A stretch of DNA of 64,000 nucleotides from Thozetella sp. PMI_491 (lineage: Eukaryota; Ascomycota; Sordariomycetes; Chaetosphaeriales; Chaetosphaeriaceae), in contig MU270078.1 of the NCBI GenBank assembly GCA_021432635.1, positions 310,001-374,000 on the forward strand, given 5' to 3'. The position numbers were made by a program, and so were the translations under genes. Positions 13,046 through 24,708 of this stretch are shown here, piece by piece (position 1 is the first letter of the stretch; every line of letters begins with the position of its first letter). Below the pieces are notes generated by a model. That model ran no database searches. It worked only from the letters and a program-made list of their open reading frames with translations, and was not told where the DNA came from.

Positions 13046-13641
13046 GGTTCGTTCCAGGTGAGAAACTAGGATAGCTCTGTGTAAGTCTCATCAATAGGCA
13101 CCTGGAGAATGGAAAGGGCGGTGGCAGATCAGCTGAATTTAACGATTGTGACTGTCTATGAGCGGAGTTATTGGAGCACAGACCCGAGGCAGCCTTCTGA
13201 TTTTTGAGCAGGCGACAGCTGTGCTTGATGCACTATGCTAGTGAGCACATTTGTGTGTTCCTGTCTCATTGGCTAGTCGAGCGCCATAATGTGACTCTGG
13301 CTACCCCTGGGCATTTCCAGTAGTAATGAAGGATCCTAGCCTCGCCAATTCGTCAATTTTATAGTTCAAAGACGCAGTGCAAGTAATAAGATACGATTTT
13401 TTTTCCCCTCCAGTTATATCACATACTGGCCATCTTGGATGCAAAAGGACAAGGCGCCGTGTGTGGGAAACAGTCTCGGTGTCTCTGGGCTAAAGTACCG
13501 CCCCTCCAAGCTTTAGCACAGCCCGCCACATGATTGGATGGCGCCACCGCTTATCATTTAGCTTGGCTTTTCCCCCGACCTTGCTTACCTCCCGTTCATT
13601 CTGCACACACCCGCGACTCTGTCATTCCGTGCCGAACAATC
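13046..13641. promoter_or_regulatory. Divergent promoter region
   Basis: Lies between the start of the short C2H2 gene (leftward) and the P450 (rightward). A T8 tract with following C residues lies near 13398-13410. No coding frame is supported. Confidence 0.35.
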
Positions 13642-15366
13642 ATGTCTTCTATTTACAGCTGCCCGGTTCTCCTCGCTTTCTTCGCCGGTGCCGTCACTCT
13701 GGCATACTTCCTCACTCGCAGGATTTACAACCATGATCCTCGCGAGCCGCCACAGGCGCTTCCAATTGTAGGCCACATCATTGGATTATCGCGTGCTAAA
13801 TTTGACTAGTTACTATGTTGAGCTCATGTGAAAATTCGCCCCTTCATACCTGGCACGCTATAACTTACCTCGTATCCAGTCAGCAGGTGACCTCTCCCAT
13901 CTTCACCCTGTCCCTACCGGGTCAGAAAATGTACGTTGCAACAACGCCGGAGCTCATACAGGCGATTGAAAAGCAGCACAAGATCCTCACGTTTCCGCCA
14001 ATAGGTGCCAAGTTTGCCTCCACTGTCTGCGGAACCAGTCCCGATGCCCAGGCGATCCTCGCTAAGAATGTCAATGGCGATGAAGGCGATTTTAGCCTTT
14101 CCATGGAATCCTATACTGCCATGCGGACCGCGCTCAAGCCGGGAGATCACATGGACAGTATGAACCTTGTCATGCTCCAGGAAATTGCAGAAAAACTCGA
14201 TCTGCTGCAGCCGGATAACGGAGAATCTCGTATAGTTGGCATCTACGGCTGGCTGAGAGATGCTACGACCCAAGCTACTACCCGGTCTGTATATGGCCCG
14301 ATGAACCCGTATGGTGACAAGGCTATTGTTGACGCTTTTTGGTAAGTAGCATCATTGTTGCAGCCGCAACGTGAGATTCGCCTCCCCCTCGGTAGAGTGG
14401 GTGCATCTTTTAACGTGATTGTATTTTAGGGTGTTTGAAAGCAGCCTTATGTCAATCTTGGTCGGCTTCCTGTCCTCAATCACAGCGAAGAAACCCATTG
14501 AGGCTCGAAACAAGGTTGCCAAGGCTTTCGAAGCATGCCACAAGGCAGGAGGGTTGAAGGAGGCGTCGGCATACGCTCAGAAACGGTACCAGGCGGAGGT
14601 CGACAACGACGTTCCGTTAGAAGACATCGCCCGCTACGAGGTCGGGGGCTCCATTGCCATTTTGGTAAATACGGTGCCTGCAGCATTCTTGGCCCTAGTT
14701 ATACTTTATTCTCATCAAAGTCTCCTCGAGAAGATCCGACAAGAGATCGATGACAGTACCGAAACCAGCAGCGAGGGCGGCTCAGTCACCAAAACGATTG
14801 ACATCACAGCCCTCAAGGAAGGCTGCCCACTTTTACTGTCTTCCTATCAAGAAGTTCTTCGCCATTTTGGCATGGGATCGTCAGTGCGCGAAGTAATGGA
14901 GGATACCTATCTCGACAGATGGCTATTGAAGAAGGGGGCCATGCTGCAGATGCCGAGCCGCGTCATCCACCAGGACGCTAGTCTTTGGGGCCCCGACGTT
15001 GCTGCGTTCAATCCCCGCAGATTTCTTCCCGAGGAGAAGAATAACCGCCCACGGGATGTTTGTTTCCGTGGATTCGGCGGAGGAAAGACGCTTTGTCCCG
15101 GCCGGCATTTCGCGACTAACGAGGTCCTTAGCGTTGTAGCAACCTTTGTTGCAAGGTTCGATATGAGGCCGTGTGAGAGTAACTGGAAGCTCCCAAATAC
15201 CGCGAACACGAACGTCGCCGTAGTTATTATGGAGCCTGATAAGGATATACAGGTTAAAATTGAACGTCGAGAGGGATTCGAAGATGCCGAGTGGGCCATC
15301 AAACTTCACAAATCGGACAAGACTTTTGCCATAGTGACAGAAGACGTCATGGAGACTGCGCAGTAG
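13642..15366 (+). pseudogene. Cytochrome P450 with a single disabling lesion
   Basis: ATG 13642 opens a membrane anchor followed by PIVGHIIGL. An intron from about 13833 (GTGAAA) to before TCAGCAGGTG restores YYVEL-IQQVTSPIFTLSLPGQKM; a second at about 14342-14429 restores DAFWVFESS. The K-helix ExxR is present (EVLR), and the haem loop FGGGKTLCPG is intact near the C-terminus. The I-helix reads GGSIAILVNTVPAAF, as in CYP7/CYP8-like group E enzymes lacking the usual Thr. Between GLSRAKFD and YYVEL four extra bases (TAGT, near 13808-13811) create a stop and shift the frame. Everything else is intact, so this is a very young pseudogene, a sequence error, or an allele. If active it would be an ER-bound monooxygenase; the substrate is unknown. 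Confidence 0.75.
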
Positions 15367-15462
15367 TCTCTGGCTGGATTGAAGTGGATTAACCTAGATT
15401 TATACGGTCATAGGCGGTAGAGTTGAATGTCTCACGGAGAGGTACATTTGCTATAGATGAAA

Positions 15463-17533
15463 CTAATTCCAGCTGTTCGCGTCTTTCAATATAAAATCGC
15501 TCGCCTGGACGCTCAGCATGTAAGTTGGCATCACCGGGAATGCGCCGGGAGACCTTGGATGCGCACTCGCGTCCACGACCCGCAGGCCATGCACGCCTCG
15601 AACGCGGAATCTCGAGTCTAGAACGGCCATAGGGTCGCTTACGGAGCCGATGGCGCATGTGCTCGTGGCGTGGTGTCCGAATGCTTGGTCCAAAACCCAC
15701 TCGCGGTCGACTACGTCACTGCAACTTCCGTCCGCAGCTGGAGGACTAGAACATGGCGGCTCGCTGGCATTGACAGGACCAAACGGCGCCGGCGTCTGTA
15801 GAAAGGCGCGTCGACCGAACTTGATCGTGTCGAGGATGGCACCCAGATCAGTGTCCGCGCCGTCGGTGAACAGGTTGAAGTTGATCAATGGAGTGTCGGT
15901 GGGGTCAGCGGAGCGCAGCAGCACGGTGCCGGCGCGATTTTGGTTATGCATCTTGACTGTCGACATGCCAAAGGTATTAGGCGGGTCAACGAAGCTCTGG
16001 TTCGTGAATGGCCAGAAGCCACGAAAGGCAAAATTGCCCGAGAACATGAACATGTCCCAGTCGCTATTCACGGCATGTGCTGAGCGCCGCAATAGTGCAT
16101 TAACATTCGTGCTCCCGTCCGCGTAAGGCCCAGTGCCTTGCTCCCACTCCGCTAGACAGGGATCACCTGGCGCGCCGAAGGTACAGGCGGCGCTAGAATT
16201 GTCGGTGGAGACGAAGTCCTGCTTCGCGAGTCCCACAATGGGCACCTCAGGGTTGTCCATCATGTTATAGCCCACTCCGGGTAGATTAGCAACTAGGGGA
16301 ATTTTGAACTGTGCAAGCTCCGCTTTGGGACCAATCCCACTTAGCTTGAGCAGCTGCGGCGAGTTGAAGGCTCCGCCGCTGATGATCACCTCCTTCCGCG
16401 CATATGCGGTGCCCGCGGTCCCCTTCGCGCCAGGGTCATGACGAGGATCTGCGCTGTAGGCGCTCTTCCCCTGCAAATACTCGACGCCGAACGCCCTTGG
16501 TTGCCCCTTCCCTTGGGTGAAAAGGATCTTTGTCGCCAGGGTGTTAAGTTGCAATGTGAGAGGATACATAGCAGTTCCATCTTGTTTCTTGGCATTGGCG
16601 GTGGAGAGAATCAAGTCCCGACCGGTGACACGCCTCCAGGCTGGGTTTGCGGTGTACGAGATCCCATAAAAGCTATCTGTAGAGTCTCGATTAGGCTGGC
16701 TGTTGTTAATATCGCCGAAGAGATACTGGTAGAGTTTGTTCGGGTCAAGGCCCAGCTGGGAGAGCATGGCTTTCAGCACTGTCACCACACCGATATTATC
16801 CCGGTATTCGTTCCCACTGCCCACCCCGTTGATGGTATCAATGAATCCGTTGAACCCGTGTCCGGCGGTCCCGTTGGGAACGTAATGGCACCGCTCCACC
16901 CGCTCAAAGATCTTTCGCATGTTGCTAGGACTGAAACAGCCGTGTGAGCACCTTGTTTAAGCCACCTGCGGACAGAGGGTGATGCAATCGGGTGTCGCTC
17001 AGAGGTAAAAGAGCCGGCCAAACTTACCTCCATGCCTGATCACCAGTGAGATCCATAATATCTTGCCAGTAGCTATTCTGCGGCAAAAAGTTTACGAGAT
17101 AATTGATCACCGCAGAGCCTCCCAAGGTAGCACCCCGTGGGTAGTAGACGCCCAGGAGTACCGCTCCAGCCGGCGGGTTCTGGCCCACCCAATATTCTCC
17201 ATCGGGTAGTCGCCAGGTCAGGTAATGGTGCTTTAAAGTCCTTTCGAGGCTGGAGTAGTGGCGAACGAAAAAGTCCCAATGCAGTGCGTTGTCTCCCGTC
17301 TCTGTAAAAGCAAAGGCGGGAACCTGCGTGTCGATGGAGGCGCTCTCATCGTCTCCGGCTTCGATTAATAAGACTGAGTAGCCGTTGCGACTCAGAGTCG
17401 AAGCCAAAGGTCCGCCCCCAGGCCCACTGCCGACGACTATGTAGTCATACGTATTGTTTGTCGCAACGCTGGGTAGGGCCAGCACGACAGTAGCAGCCAG
17501 GGCCCAGCGAGCGGCGGTGTGAAGAAATTTCAT
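15463..17533 (-). CDS. Secreted GMC-family FAD oxidoreductase
   Basis: Exons 17533-17028 and 16930-15463 join across a 97-nt intron (restoring GDQAW-SPSNMRKIF) to give about 657 aa. A signal peptide opens the protein. The Rossmann dinucleotide motif is YIVVGSGPGGGPLAS (near residue 30), the GMC signature-1 region is PRGATLGGSAVINY, and signature 2 is GGAFNSPQLLKLSGIG. The C-terminal active-site region has FGHHATSTCAIG followed by HPRSPGAFPVMPTYM. The family oxidises alcohols or sugars to aldehydes or lactones with release of H2O2; the aryl-alcohol/glucose oxidase branch is likely, but the exact substrate cannot be fixed. It is tail-to-tail with the P450 and only 96 bp separates the two coding ends. 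Confidence 0.9.
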
Positions 17534-18896
17534 AGCGTACGAGTTCCGAGCAATCTATCACGCGAACGCCTTATTAACTGTAGGGGGATGGTGAGAAGTG
17601 GCAAGATGGAAAACTTCCCCGTCGCAACTTCCCTTTTATCTCTCGTCAGCCATTAGATCCCTAGTCAATGGAACCGTGGCTTACTTAGCTCTCCGCATGG
17701 CGATGATATATTGGACTGGTATGATCATTAATATTGGCGCGGCAGTCATCCGATTCGCCTTTGCCAGGCCAGGAAGGTGGGGTTGCTCGAATACAGCTGA
17801 GACTACATTCTCTACTCGTAAGTCGAAGGCGACCAACCAGCAATTGCGGAGCGAGTCTGGACATAAGATTTGCCCGAATACTATATTATATATAGCCGCA
17901 TTGCATCGTGTAACCGCGCCCTAGCTTTACTCATTTCCAGCCGTAGAAAGGTCATGGTGCCTTCGCCGGTGTTGTCGGGTTGCTGGCTACTGCCAATCAG
18001 TACCCTAAGCAGTCACCCGACCCCGCTCACATGTACGACCTACGGAGTCACGTGCCAGTTTCTCGCTCCCAAGCATGTTTGATCAAGCTAGAAGAATACA
18101 TTGAGAGGAGGGATGGGTCTTAGGAACCTATTTCATTACTTAACAGTCCTTCAGACCCTTTGTACCAGGCTAATCCTTGCTACTATGGAACAAACTTCAT
18201 TGCAATGGAGCATCTGCTCCCTACAAGTGGTTTCCAAGGTAGTTAATTTGTCGTCTCCGATGACAACCTCTATTACTCGGCGAGTTAATTCTTTAGAAAT
18301 ATGGATTGCATAGCTTTGTTTGTAGGCATCTAATCGATGTAGTCGCTAATATATCGTCCAACGGAGCCCCCAGCCCTCGGCTAGGTTATTTCTCCACACA
18401 CACCAATAATGTGTCTTGTAGTATACCTGACTCGCACAATGAAACTGGCCATTCCATCAACCAGGGGAGTCTCCTGGCCCGAATCACAACAATTAATGGT
18501 TGAAAACGTGTTAGGCTATCTGCAGTTACTATACATATTAAAACTGCTCTCAAATTTGTGAATCATCAATGGATGGTTTCGACGTTGCCTTTCAAAATAT
18601 CACAATGCCATGATACATCTAACCCCACATGTTCCACGCTATCTCGTTCCACTTGCATGAGAATGATCAAGCCGAGGATCTAAAGAGGGGAAACATGGGG
18701 CCCAGCCAGGGCTAAATATGCCTTTATAAGATGGTCGCACATTCTCCCTACTGACTCGATGCGCTTTCCTCTGCCTTCGAACATTCATCGTTTTGTTCAA
18801 AATACACGACACCAGTAAACCCATTTTCGCGATACATAAGCCTAACCCGATATTTGAGTAGCATCAGATCACGAGGCACGCACCAGATTCAGCGCC
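17534..18896. other. Intergenic, no supported gene
   Basis: 1.36 kb between the GMC promoter and the alpha/beta hydrolase. Locally A+T-rich, with TATATATA near 17883. Short open frames only, none with a motif. Confidence 0.4.
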
Positions 18897-19761
18897 ATGT
18901 CTTCCACTAACATAGCAATTGTTCTCGTGCCTGGTGCCTGCGGAGCGCCACACCTATACAATGGCTTTGTCGCTCACCTCCACGCGCAAGGATTCCCCCC
19001 CGAACTCATCAAGGTAGTCGCAACGCCGTCGGTAGGCCGCCCTTCGCCAGAGTTGCTTGCCACACAGGCCCCAGCGACGATGTACGATGACGCAAAGGCG
19101 GTTCGTAGCGAGGTGGAAAAGCTTGCGGACGCAGGCCATGACATCCTTCTCGTTGCACACTCGTACGGAGGCATACCGGCAACAGAGAGTGTCAAAGGAG
19201 CGACCAAAACGGCCAGGGCAGCGGAAGGGAAAACAGGAGGTATAGTCAGGCTGCTCTATACCTCGGCCGTTGTACCAAAGGTCGAGGGCACATTGTCGGA
19301 TATTGTGATGGGAACGGCGGCATCACCGAACTATTTGATAATCGAAGTAAGTCGTTCCGGCCTTAATTTCTTTTTTGACGAGAGATTGGGGGTGTTGACC
19401 TGTCGGGAAGGGGGCATATTTCCGGAACGAACCGGAAGGCTCTGCCGGGTATAACTTTTCGGACATTCCGCACGAGGAGGCCGTGGAATGGGCTAAGAAG
19501 CTGGACTGGCACTCCGCAGTATCATTTACCAATCCGTTGACATACCCGGGCTATAACGACGTACCGGTAACGTATCTCTTCCACGAGGAGGACAGAACAG
19601 TTACCCCAGAAATGCAGGAAAAATGCATTGCCAACATCGAAGAGTCAAGTGGACAAAAGGTTGACGTGCAGAAAATCAAGTCCGGCCACAACCCCTACGT
19701 GAGCCAGCAAGAAAACCTTGCCAAGATATTTGCTGATGTCGCACGGAAGGCATTGGGATAA
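18897..19761 (+). CDS. Alpha/beta-fold hydrolase, 266 aa
   Basis: Two exons, 18897-19346 and 19411-19761, split by a 64-nt intron (GTAAGT...TTGACC...AAG) that restores the run YLIIE-GAYFRNEPEG. The oxyanion loop is VLVPGACGAPHLY (residue 10), the nucleophile elbow AHSYGG has the GxSxG form (near residue 88), the acid lies in EEDRTV and the catalytic His in SGHNPYV near the C-terminus. The protein has no signal peptide. Fungal relatives of this size are esterase/lactonase-type enzymes often found near secondary-metabolism genes. The substrate is unknown. Confidence 0.88.
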
Positions 19762-20971
19762 AAGGAGTCATAGACAGGTATTCTATGGAAAGAAGCCCAC
19801 GTAAATATCTCCGCAGAAGTCAATGCACAGATAAGGCCGAGAGCTAGGAATAAGTGACCCTTAGTTATATAATATGTTTCTCGGTGAATGTATACTCTAT
19901 GGGTCTCTTCATGCCAATATTGAGTAATGATCACCCCCGTACTATGTTTAACCTACTGCCATATAGCACCTTTCTATATCCATGCTCGGGGAGCCCGGCA
20001 CATTTTGAGACTCAAGCCTATGTACAACTGTTCCTGCAGCGGCTTGTGAGCGGGGTTGTCCCAGACAGCCTTGAGCAGGTCTAAGCTTCTCTGAGAAGTG
20101 TCCCCGAGAGACGTGAGACCATCTAAACGCTTAGTCTGGTGGAAATATACGAGATAATATACAGGATATACGTCACGTCGTAGGCCATCGAGGGCCGCAT
20201 TAAGGCGCTTGAGCTTATGATCAAGCCGTGATAATGCTAGTAAATAAGCCCAGAAGAAGTTGGGCGAATAGCTTGGGGTTGGGTTCGGGATTTCCGGGTG
20301 CTCCCGTGTTTCTGCTTCTTTCATAACTGCGGGTGCCGACAGGTCCTTAGCTGGTCAGCGTAAACTGTAAAGAACCAGCAGCACAAACAAACAAGAGTAC
20401 AACCAACACTACAACTATTTATAACACCATTATCCACGAAAAAAATCTATCGGTACAACTTGATTGGTATAGACAACTGGTACACAATGCAATATACGGG
20501 GCTGGGCTGGAGCGCGACGTTCGACTGGATTATTCGTGCCTGCTGCGCCTCTCTCTTGTCCTTTCACCGCTATTACCCTTCCCCCTTTTCACGTTATATG
20601 GCAGAAAGGGAATTAATATGAGATTGTTCTGTCCCGCTCTAGGGGCGGAAAATCACATGACGCCTGCACTGGGTTGCCGATATATCGCGAAGAACCCGTA
20701 AAGTTCATGGGCGAGAACTTCTATCCTAGGCTTAAACCCGGAGCATACTAAGCACTAAAGTGTTAGGGCTGATGGTGGGGATAGCGTGCCAAGATGATCC
20801 TTGCGATTTACTGCGTATCTTGCACAAGAAACGTAGTACCTATATGATCGGATAGATATCGTCCAGCCCCCAAATTTCTCTTAGCCCAACCTACCCACGA
20901 CAACAGGCACTCCGCACCTTTCTTGCATCTTCTTCCATCGCTGTAGTCTGCCCTTATCATCACTCCACGCT
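19762..20971. other. Intergenic, no supported gene
   Basis: 1.2 kb. A 116-codon ATG-started frame on the minus strand (19974-20324) has no recognisable family and is not called. The rest probably holds the 3' UTR of the hydrolase and the promoter of the acetyltransferase. Confidence 0.4.
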
Positions 20972-21589
20972 ATGACTGACTCAAAGCCCGAGCGACTGTT
21001 CGCTCCCATGCTCCACTCAGAGCGGCTCACATACACCATAGTGCAGATCGATTCGGAGGAGGATGTCGGCTTTTTAGCGCAGACGTTTAACACTTTATTC
21101 CCTGGTGGACCCACCGATGGTCGCTGGACATCGGCAGATATCCGTCGTCTTTGCTTCGGCACAATGTTGAAGCCGAGCGATACCGGTCGTGGTGTCCCAA
21201 AAGATCCAGCTGTCTACATTGTTCACCTGGGCAGTGCCCCTGGAATACGCATGGGTCTATTCAATCTCTGTCGCCGCACCCCGGACGTTCCCCTCGACCT
21301 TGGGTTCTCGTTATTGCCGGAATACCAGCAGCAGGGATATGGCACCGAAGCCGGAACCAGGATCATGAAATACTGGACGACGGAGTTCGGTATCAAAGAA
21401 ATTTGCATTGTCACCGGAGAGGACAATGTCGCTGCTAAAAAGCTCTCCCTGAAACTGGGGTTCATCGAAGGAGGCTGGGTTGTAAGTGGTGGGCAGAAAG
21501 AGGCGTGCTACGTATTGCCGGGAATGGCCAAGCTGGAGGGACAGGATTTTCCTTTCTGGGGAGACGGTCAACAGCCGACGGAAGACTAG
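20972..21589 (+). CDS. GNAT-family N-acetyltransferase, 205 aa
   Basis: Intronless frame from ATG 20972. It begins with the RimJ/RimL-type opening LHSERLTYTIV, has the acetyl-CoA-binding region around LGFSLLPEYQQQGYGTEAG (motif A, residues 110-128) and the following motif B region VTGEDNVAAKKLSLKLGF. The family transfers acetyl from acetyl-CoA to an amine on a small molecule or protein N-terminus. No organelle signal is seen, so cytosolic. The true substrate is unknown. Confidence 0.88.
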   Translation: MTDSKPERLFAPMLHSERLTYTIVQIDSEEDVGFLAQTFNTLFPGGPTDGRWTSADIRRLCFGTMLKPSDTGRGVPKDPAVYIVHLGSAPGIRMGLFNLCRRTPDVPLDLGFSLLPEYQQQGYGTEAGTRIMKYWTTEFGIKEICIVTGEDNVAAKKLSLKLGFIEGGWVVSGGQKEACYVLPGMAKLEGQDFPFWGDGQQPTED

Positions 21590-21883
21590 ACCCTGCGAAC
21601 ATTAGCGGTATGCTTCCTGTTGATAGAACATTGAGATGCTGCAAAGATACAAGGCCAACGGGGTACCCATCTTCCTCGGGGTTGGCCAGTCTTCATCTGC
21701 AGGTGTCTCGTCAAGCTGAACGGTTGCTCCACTATAACTACCCTGCTAGCATACTACACATTTTATTATGCTTTATATAAGTACCCTATGTACCTGACAC
21801 TGAGTGAAGCGATGGCACGTATTTGGCCCTATAGGATGATACTCTTATCGTACCTGTTTTCTCCGTCAATCTCCAATTGATTC

Positions 21884-22195
21884 CTACAATGAATGCGTCG
21901 CTGTGCTGCCCCGTTTGGCCGTATTTCCTGTCGCGCTCAAAATCAGTCTAACGTAGTGACTCAAAGCAACCAAGTGACCATCTCTATCCCTTATCATCAC
22001 ATCCAAGTCATATATTCCATCCTTAATTTGTTTGGATATTATCCGTACATCCAACCACTGGACGCCTTCCTCTGGCAGCGCCGACTTCACCTCCAGGTTC
22101 ATCTTCAACCCAGCTTTGAACTTGTGGGAGGAATATTCTAACGAGCTTCTGGGTGTTGAGAAACCGAGTGTGGAGGATTGCAAAAAGCTCATCAA
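21884..22195 (-). pseudogene. Thioesterase C-terminal remnant
   Basis: About 100 codons match the C-terminal half of fungal acyl-CoA thioesterase-like hotdog proteins: KMNLEVKSALPEEGVQWLDVR, then DLDVMIRDRDGHLVALSHY and LILSATGNTAKR. The family is normally about 300 aa, so roughly two thirds is missing. Immediately upstream on this strand (22196-22300) is a short stretch with no matching sequence, followed by the 3' end of the DAO gene. This looks like a gene end left by a rearrangement. It is unlikely to encode a working enzyme. Confidence 0.65.
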
Positions 22196-22300
22196 GGCAA
22201 TGGCTTAAATGAAATAATAATAGCTATCCATAACACGTCTTCTAATTATAACATACTTGGCCGGCTGATCCATCCAGGGGCAATAGCACTCCAGAGAAGT

Positions 22301-23431
22301 CTACTCAAGCTGGGCACCATTCGCAGAGTCAAAGCGGCCAAGCGCAAACGCATCGAGGTCAGGATCCATTTTACCATTGACAATTTTCTCCGTCAGCACC
22401 TCGCCGACTATGGCCGCAAGAGTAACGCCTGAATGCATCACCGCGAGATCCAGGCCCTCGAGCCCGCTCGCCCCGAGAATCGGCAGCCCATCCTTGGGGG
22501 TAGGCCGGTGACCAATCGTGAAGAAGTCCAGCTCGGGCGTATCAACGTCGCCGGATTCCAAGTTGAACAAGTCTTTCACCTTTGCGAAAAGCTCCTCTGC
22601 CGTCGCCTGAGGATCCTGTCCCGGATCGCCTCCAGCGAACCCCGACCCCGCCAAGAGGCGCCCGTCCACTTGCTGCCTCACATGTACTCCGCTAGCGAGC
22701 AGCAGCCCGTTCGCGATGCGTTTTGCAACTGGTTTGGAGTGCACAAGGAGGCCGGCTTTCCCAGTGACTGGCAAGGCAACGCCGACAGATGCGCAGAGCT
22801 GGGCACTACCGACGCCAGCCGCCAACACGACATGGTCGGCGGAGATATGGTCGCCGGCAGCGGTAATGACGCCGGTAACGCGGGTGCCGTCCTTCACAAG
22901 ACTGGTTACAGTGGCAGATACTACGCGCGCACCGTTGGCCTGAGCCTGGGCCACCATCAGTGCAGCCGCCTCGGCTGCCTCGACCGTGCCCTCCTCGCCG
23001 ATGCGGAGACCCCAATCGGGAAGCACCTTCTCAGCAAGCCAGGGCTCTCGCTCAGCCATTTCCTGTCGTTCGGCGCGCCGAATGTCATAGCCCCACGCAC
23101 TATGCTCCTTTTCGTACTTGGCGAGCTGATCGGGCGACAGGTCCCATTGGAGCGAGCCGCACCAACGGATCAGGTCTTGCAAGCCAGGCACCTCGTCTGC
23201 CAGCTGCCTCCAGCGCGCCATAGACCGCCGTCGGAAGTCATAATAGAACTTGGGGTTGTGCCAGCTTGCATTCAGCCAGGCGAACGAGTTGGGCGTTGCG
23301 GCGCCGCCGATTTCGGAGGCGACGATGGTCAAGGAAACTTTTTGGCGGGACAGATGCCATGCAAGAGATGCACCGACGATACCGCCGCCAACGACGATGA
23401 CGCTGAGTTTATCTTGGGATTGAGAGCTCAT
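22301..23431 (-). CDS. FAD-dependent oxidoreductase, DAO type, 376 aa
   Basis: Intronless. The Rossmann motif is VIVVGGGIVGASLAWHLS (residue 11) with the charged end of beta-2 shortly after. Mid-protein come HISADHVVLAAGVGS and GRLLAGSGFAG, and the C-terminal FAD-contact block reads IGHRPTPKDGLPILG...HSGVTLAAIVGE, as in D-amino-acid dehydrogenase/sarcosine oxidase-like proteins. It should oxidise a primary or secondary amine or amino acid. The absence of a C-terminal SKL-type tripeptide argues against peroxisomal import. Substrate unknown. Confidence 0.88.
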   Translation of the reverse strand: MSSQSQDKLSVIVVGGGIVGASLAWHLSRQKVSLTIVASEIGGAATPNSFAWLNASWHNPKFYYDFRRRSMARWRQLADEVPGLQDLIRWCGSLQWDLSPDQLAKYEKEHSAWGYDIRRAERQEMAEREPWLAEKVLPDWGLRIGEEGTVEAAEAAALMVAQAQANGARVVSATVTSLVKDGTRVTGVITAAGDHISADHVVLAAGVGSAQLCASVGVALPVTGKAGLLVHSKPVAKRIANGLLLASGVHVRQQVDGRLLAGSGFAGGDPGQDPQATAEELFAKVKDLFNLESGDVDTPELDFFTIGHRPTPKDGLPILGASGLEGLDLAVMHSGVTLAAIVGEVLTEKIVNGKMDPDLDAFALGRFDSANGAQLE

Positions 23432-24499
23432 ATTGAGTATGGTAAGAATAATCAGAAGAAGATGAAAAAAAAAAAGGATCTTTACTTTCTGTTGTAGACA
23501 GCTCTTGTGGAGAATTGATCAAGAAGATCAATTGTCAAAATTGCCCCTCCACCGAAGATCGCGGCGGAGTCGGTAGGCTGTGTAGGTGTACTGTACGTCC
23601 ACGGTGGCTGAGATCCTGATTGCTGAACCGCAAGGCTGTTCCCACAAAAAAGGCTTTCCGGCCTCAATTGTCCTAGATGGTGAGGATAGGTACGTAAACC
23701 TAAGCGGCTCTCCCAGGCAAGGAACCCCACGGTTGGAGGAATAGGGTATTGGATCTCATCCCTCGCGCTTGAGACGCGTCTGTCATGGTGATTTCGAGCC
23801 GAGGGGATGACTAGACCTTTGTGGCTGTATTGAACTTGATGATGCCACTGACGCTGCGCAAGGGCTGGGCAGGGTGGATTAGTGGGCTCAATCACTCACT
23901 AACTAGCTGCACAGCAACCTCGAATCTGGGGTCGCACCTTCCTACTCTTCGGCCTGCTTTGAACATCGATCGGTGCACGAGTCTTTCCTTCCTCTTACAG
24001 CAAGTATTGCGCAAAGAAGTTTGGTCTCATGGGAACAAGCATTATACCAGGCAACTGCCGGGTTGACTGTCCTTTTGATTGCGATAGACCATGCGGGGCC
24101 AAGGCTGTGTCGGATGCCGGAATTCGGGCGTGGGCCGAAGGCAACCTACCACTTTCCAGGGTTCCGCATTTACTAGTTAGCCGTTGCGCTGCTATGAAAT
24201 GTGAGATGCTTTGGCTCAGAGGCGCTTCTGTAAGCAAGGTAGGGGACGTAGATAAGTAGACGGCGCGACAACCCGCTGCTGGGATAACCTGGATCATGGG
24301 ATCGAAGATGCTTTAAAATACCTTGGGCTATGATACCATGGGCCCTTTGTCTTTCCTCTATCTCCCGCCGGCCGCAAGGTACAGTATGGAATCTATGCTT
24401 TCGCCGGGCTCGTGTGACCCTGCCTCATCGACCTGGGGCCCCGGAAGATAGTTCCATACCTATCGCGGCCGTCGACATGTTTTTACCCTTGTCACACTA

Positions 24500-24640
24500 G
24501 CGTCCCTATATCATTAATACCTTTTAATATTGATAATAAGATAATAGACTTTATTATTAGTTTTATCCTCTTTTTTAATAAGATTAAATATTTTTATATA
24601 ACTTAGCTATTTTATTACTTATTATATTTCAGCTACTGGT
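24500..24640. repeat. A+T-rich island
   Basis: About 140 bp made largely of A and T with runs such as TTTTATTACTTATTATAT, in a region otherwise near 50% G+C. It could be a relic of RIP mutation in a repeat, or a matrix-attachment-like tract. No element family is recognisable. Confidence 0.5.
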
Positions 24641-24708
24641 TTAGGTAATGTTGACTCCATTTCTGGCTTGGCGCTTCCGCTCGTCTAAACCAGCTCTTCC
24701 AGTTCGCA

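Noticed and set aside
19974-20324. 116-codon ATG-led frame on the minus strand
   Set aside because: No recognisable family, no leader signal and only modest length; kept as intergenic.
22433-23497. 354-codon open frame on the plus strand
   Set aside because: Antisense to the DAO flavoenzyme, which shows clear FAD motifs. The plus frame shows none.
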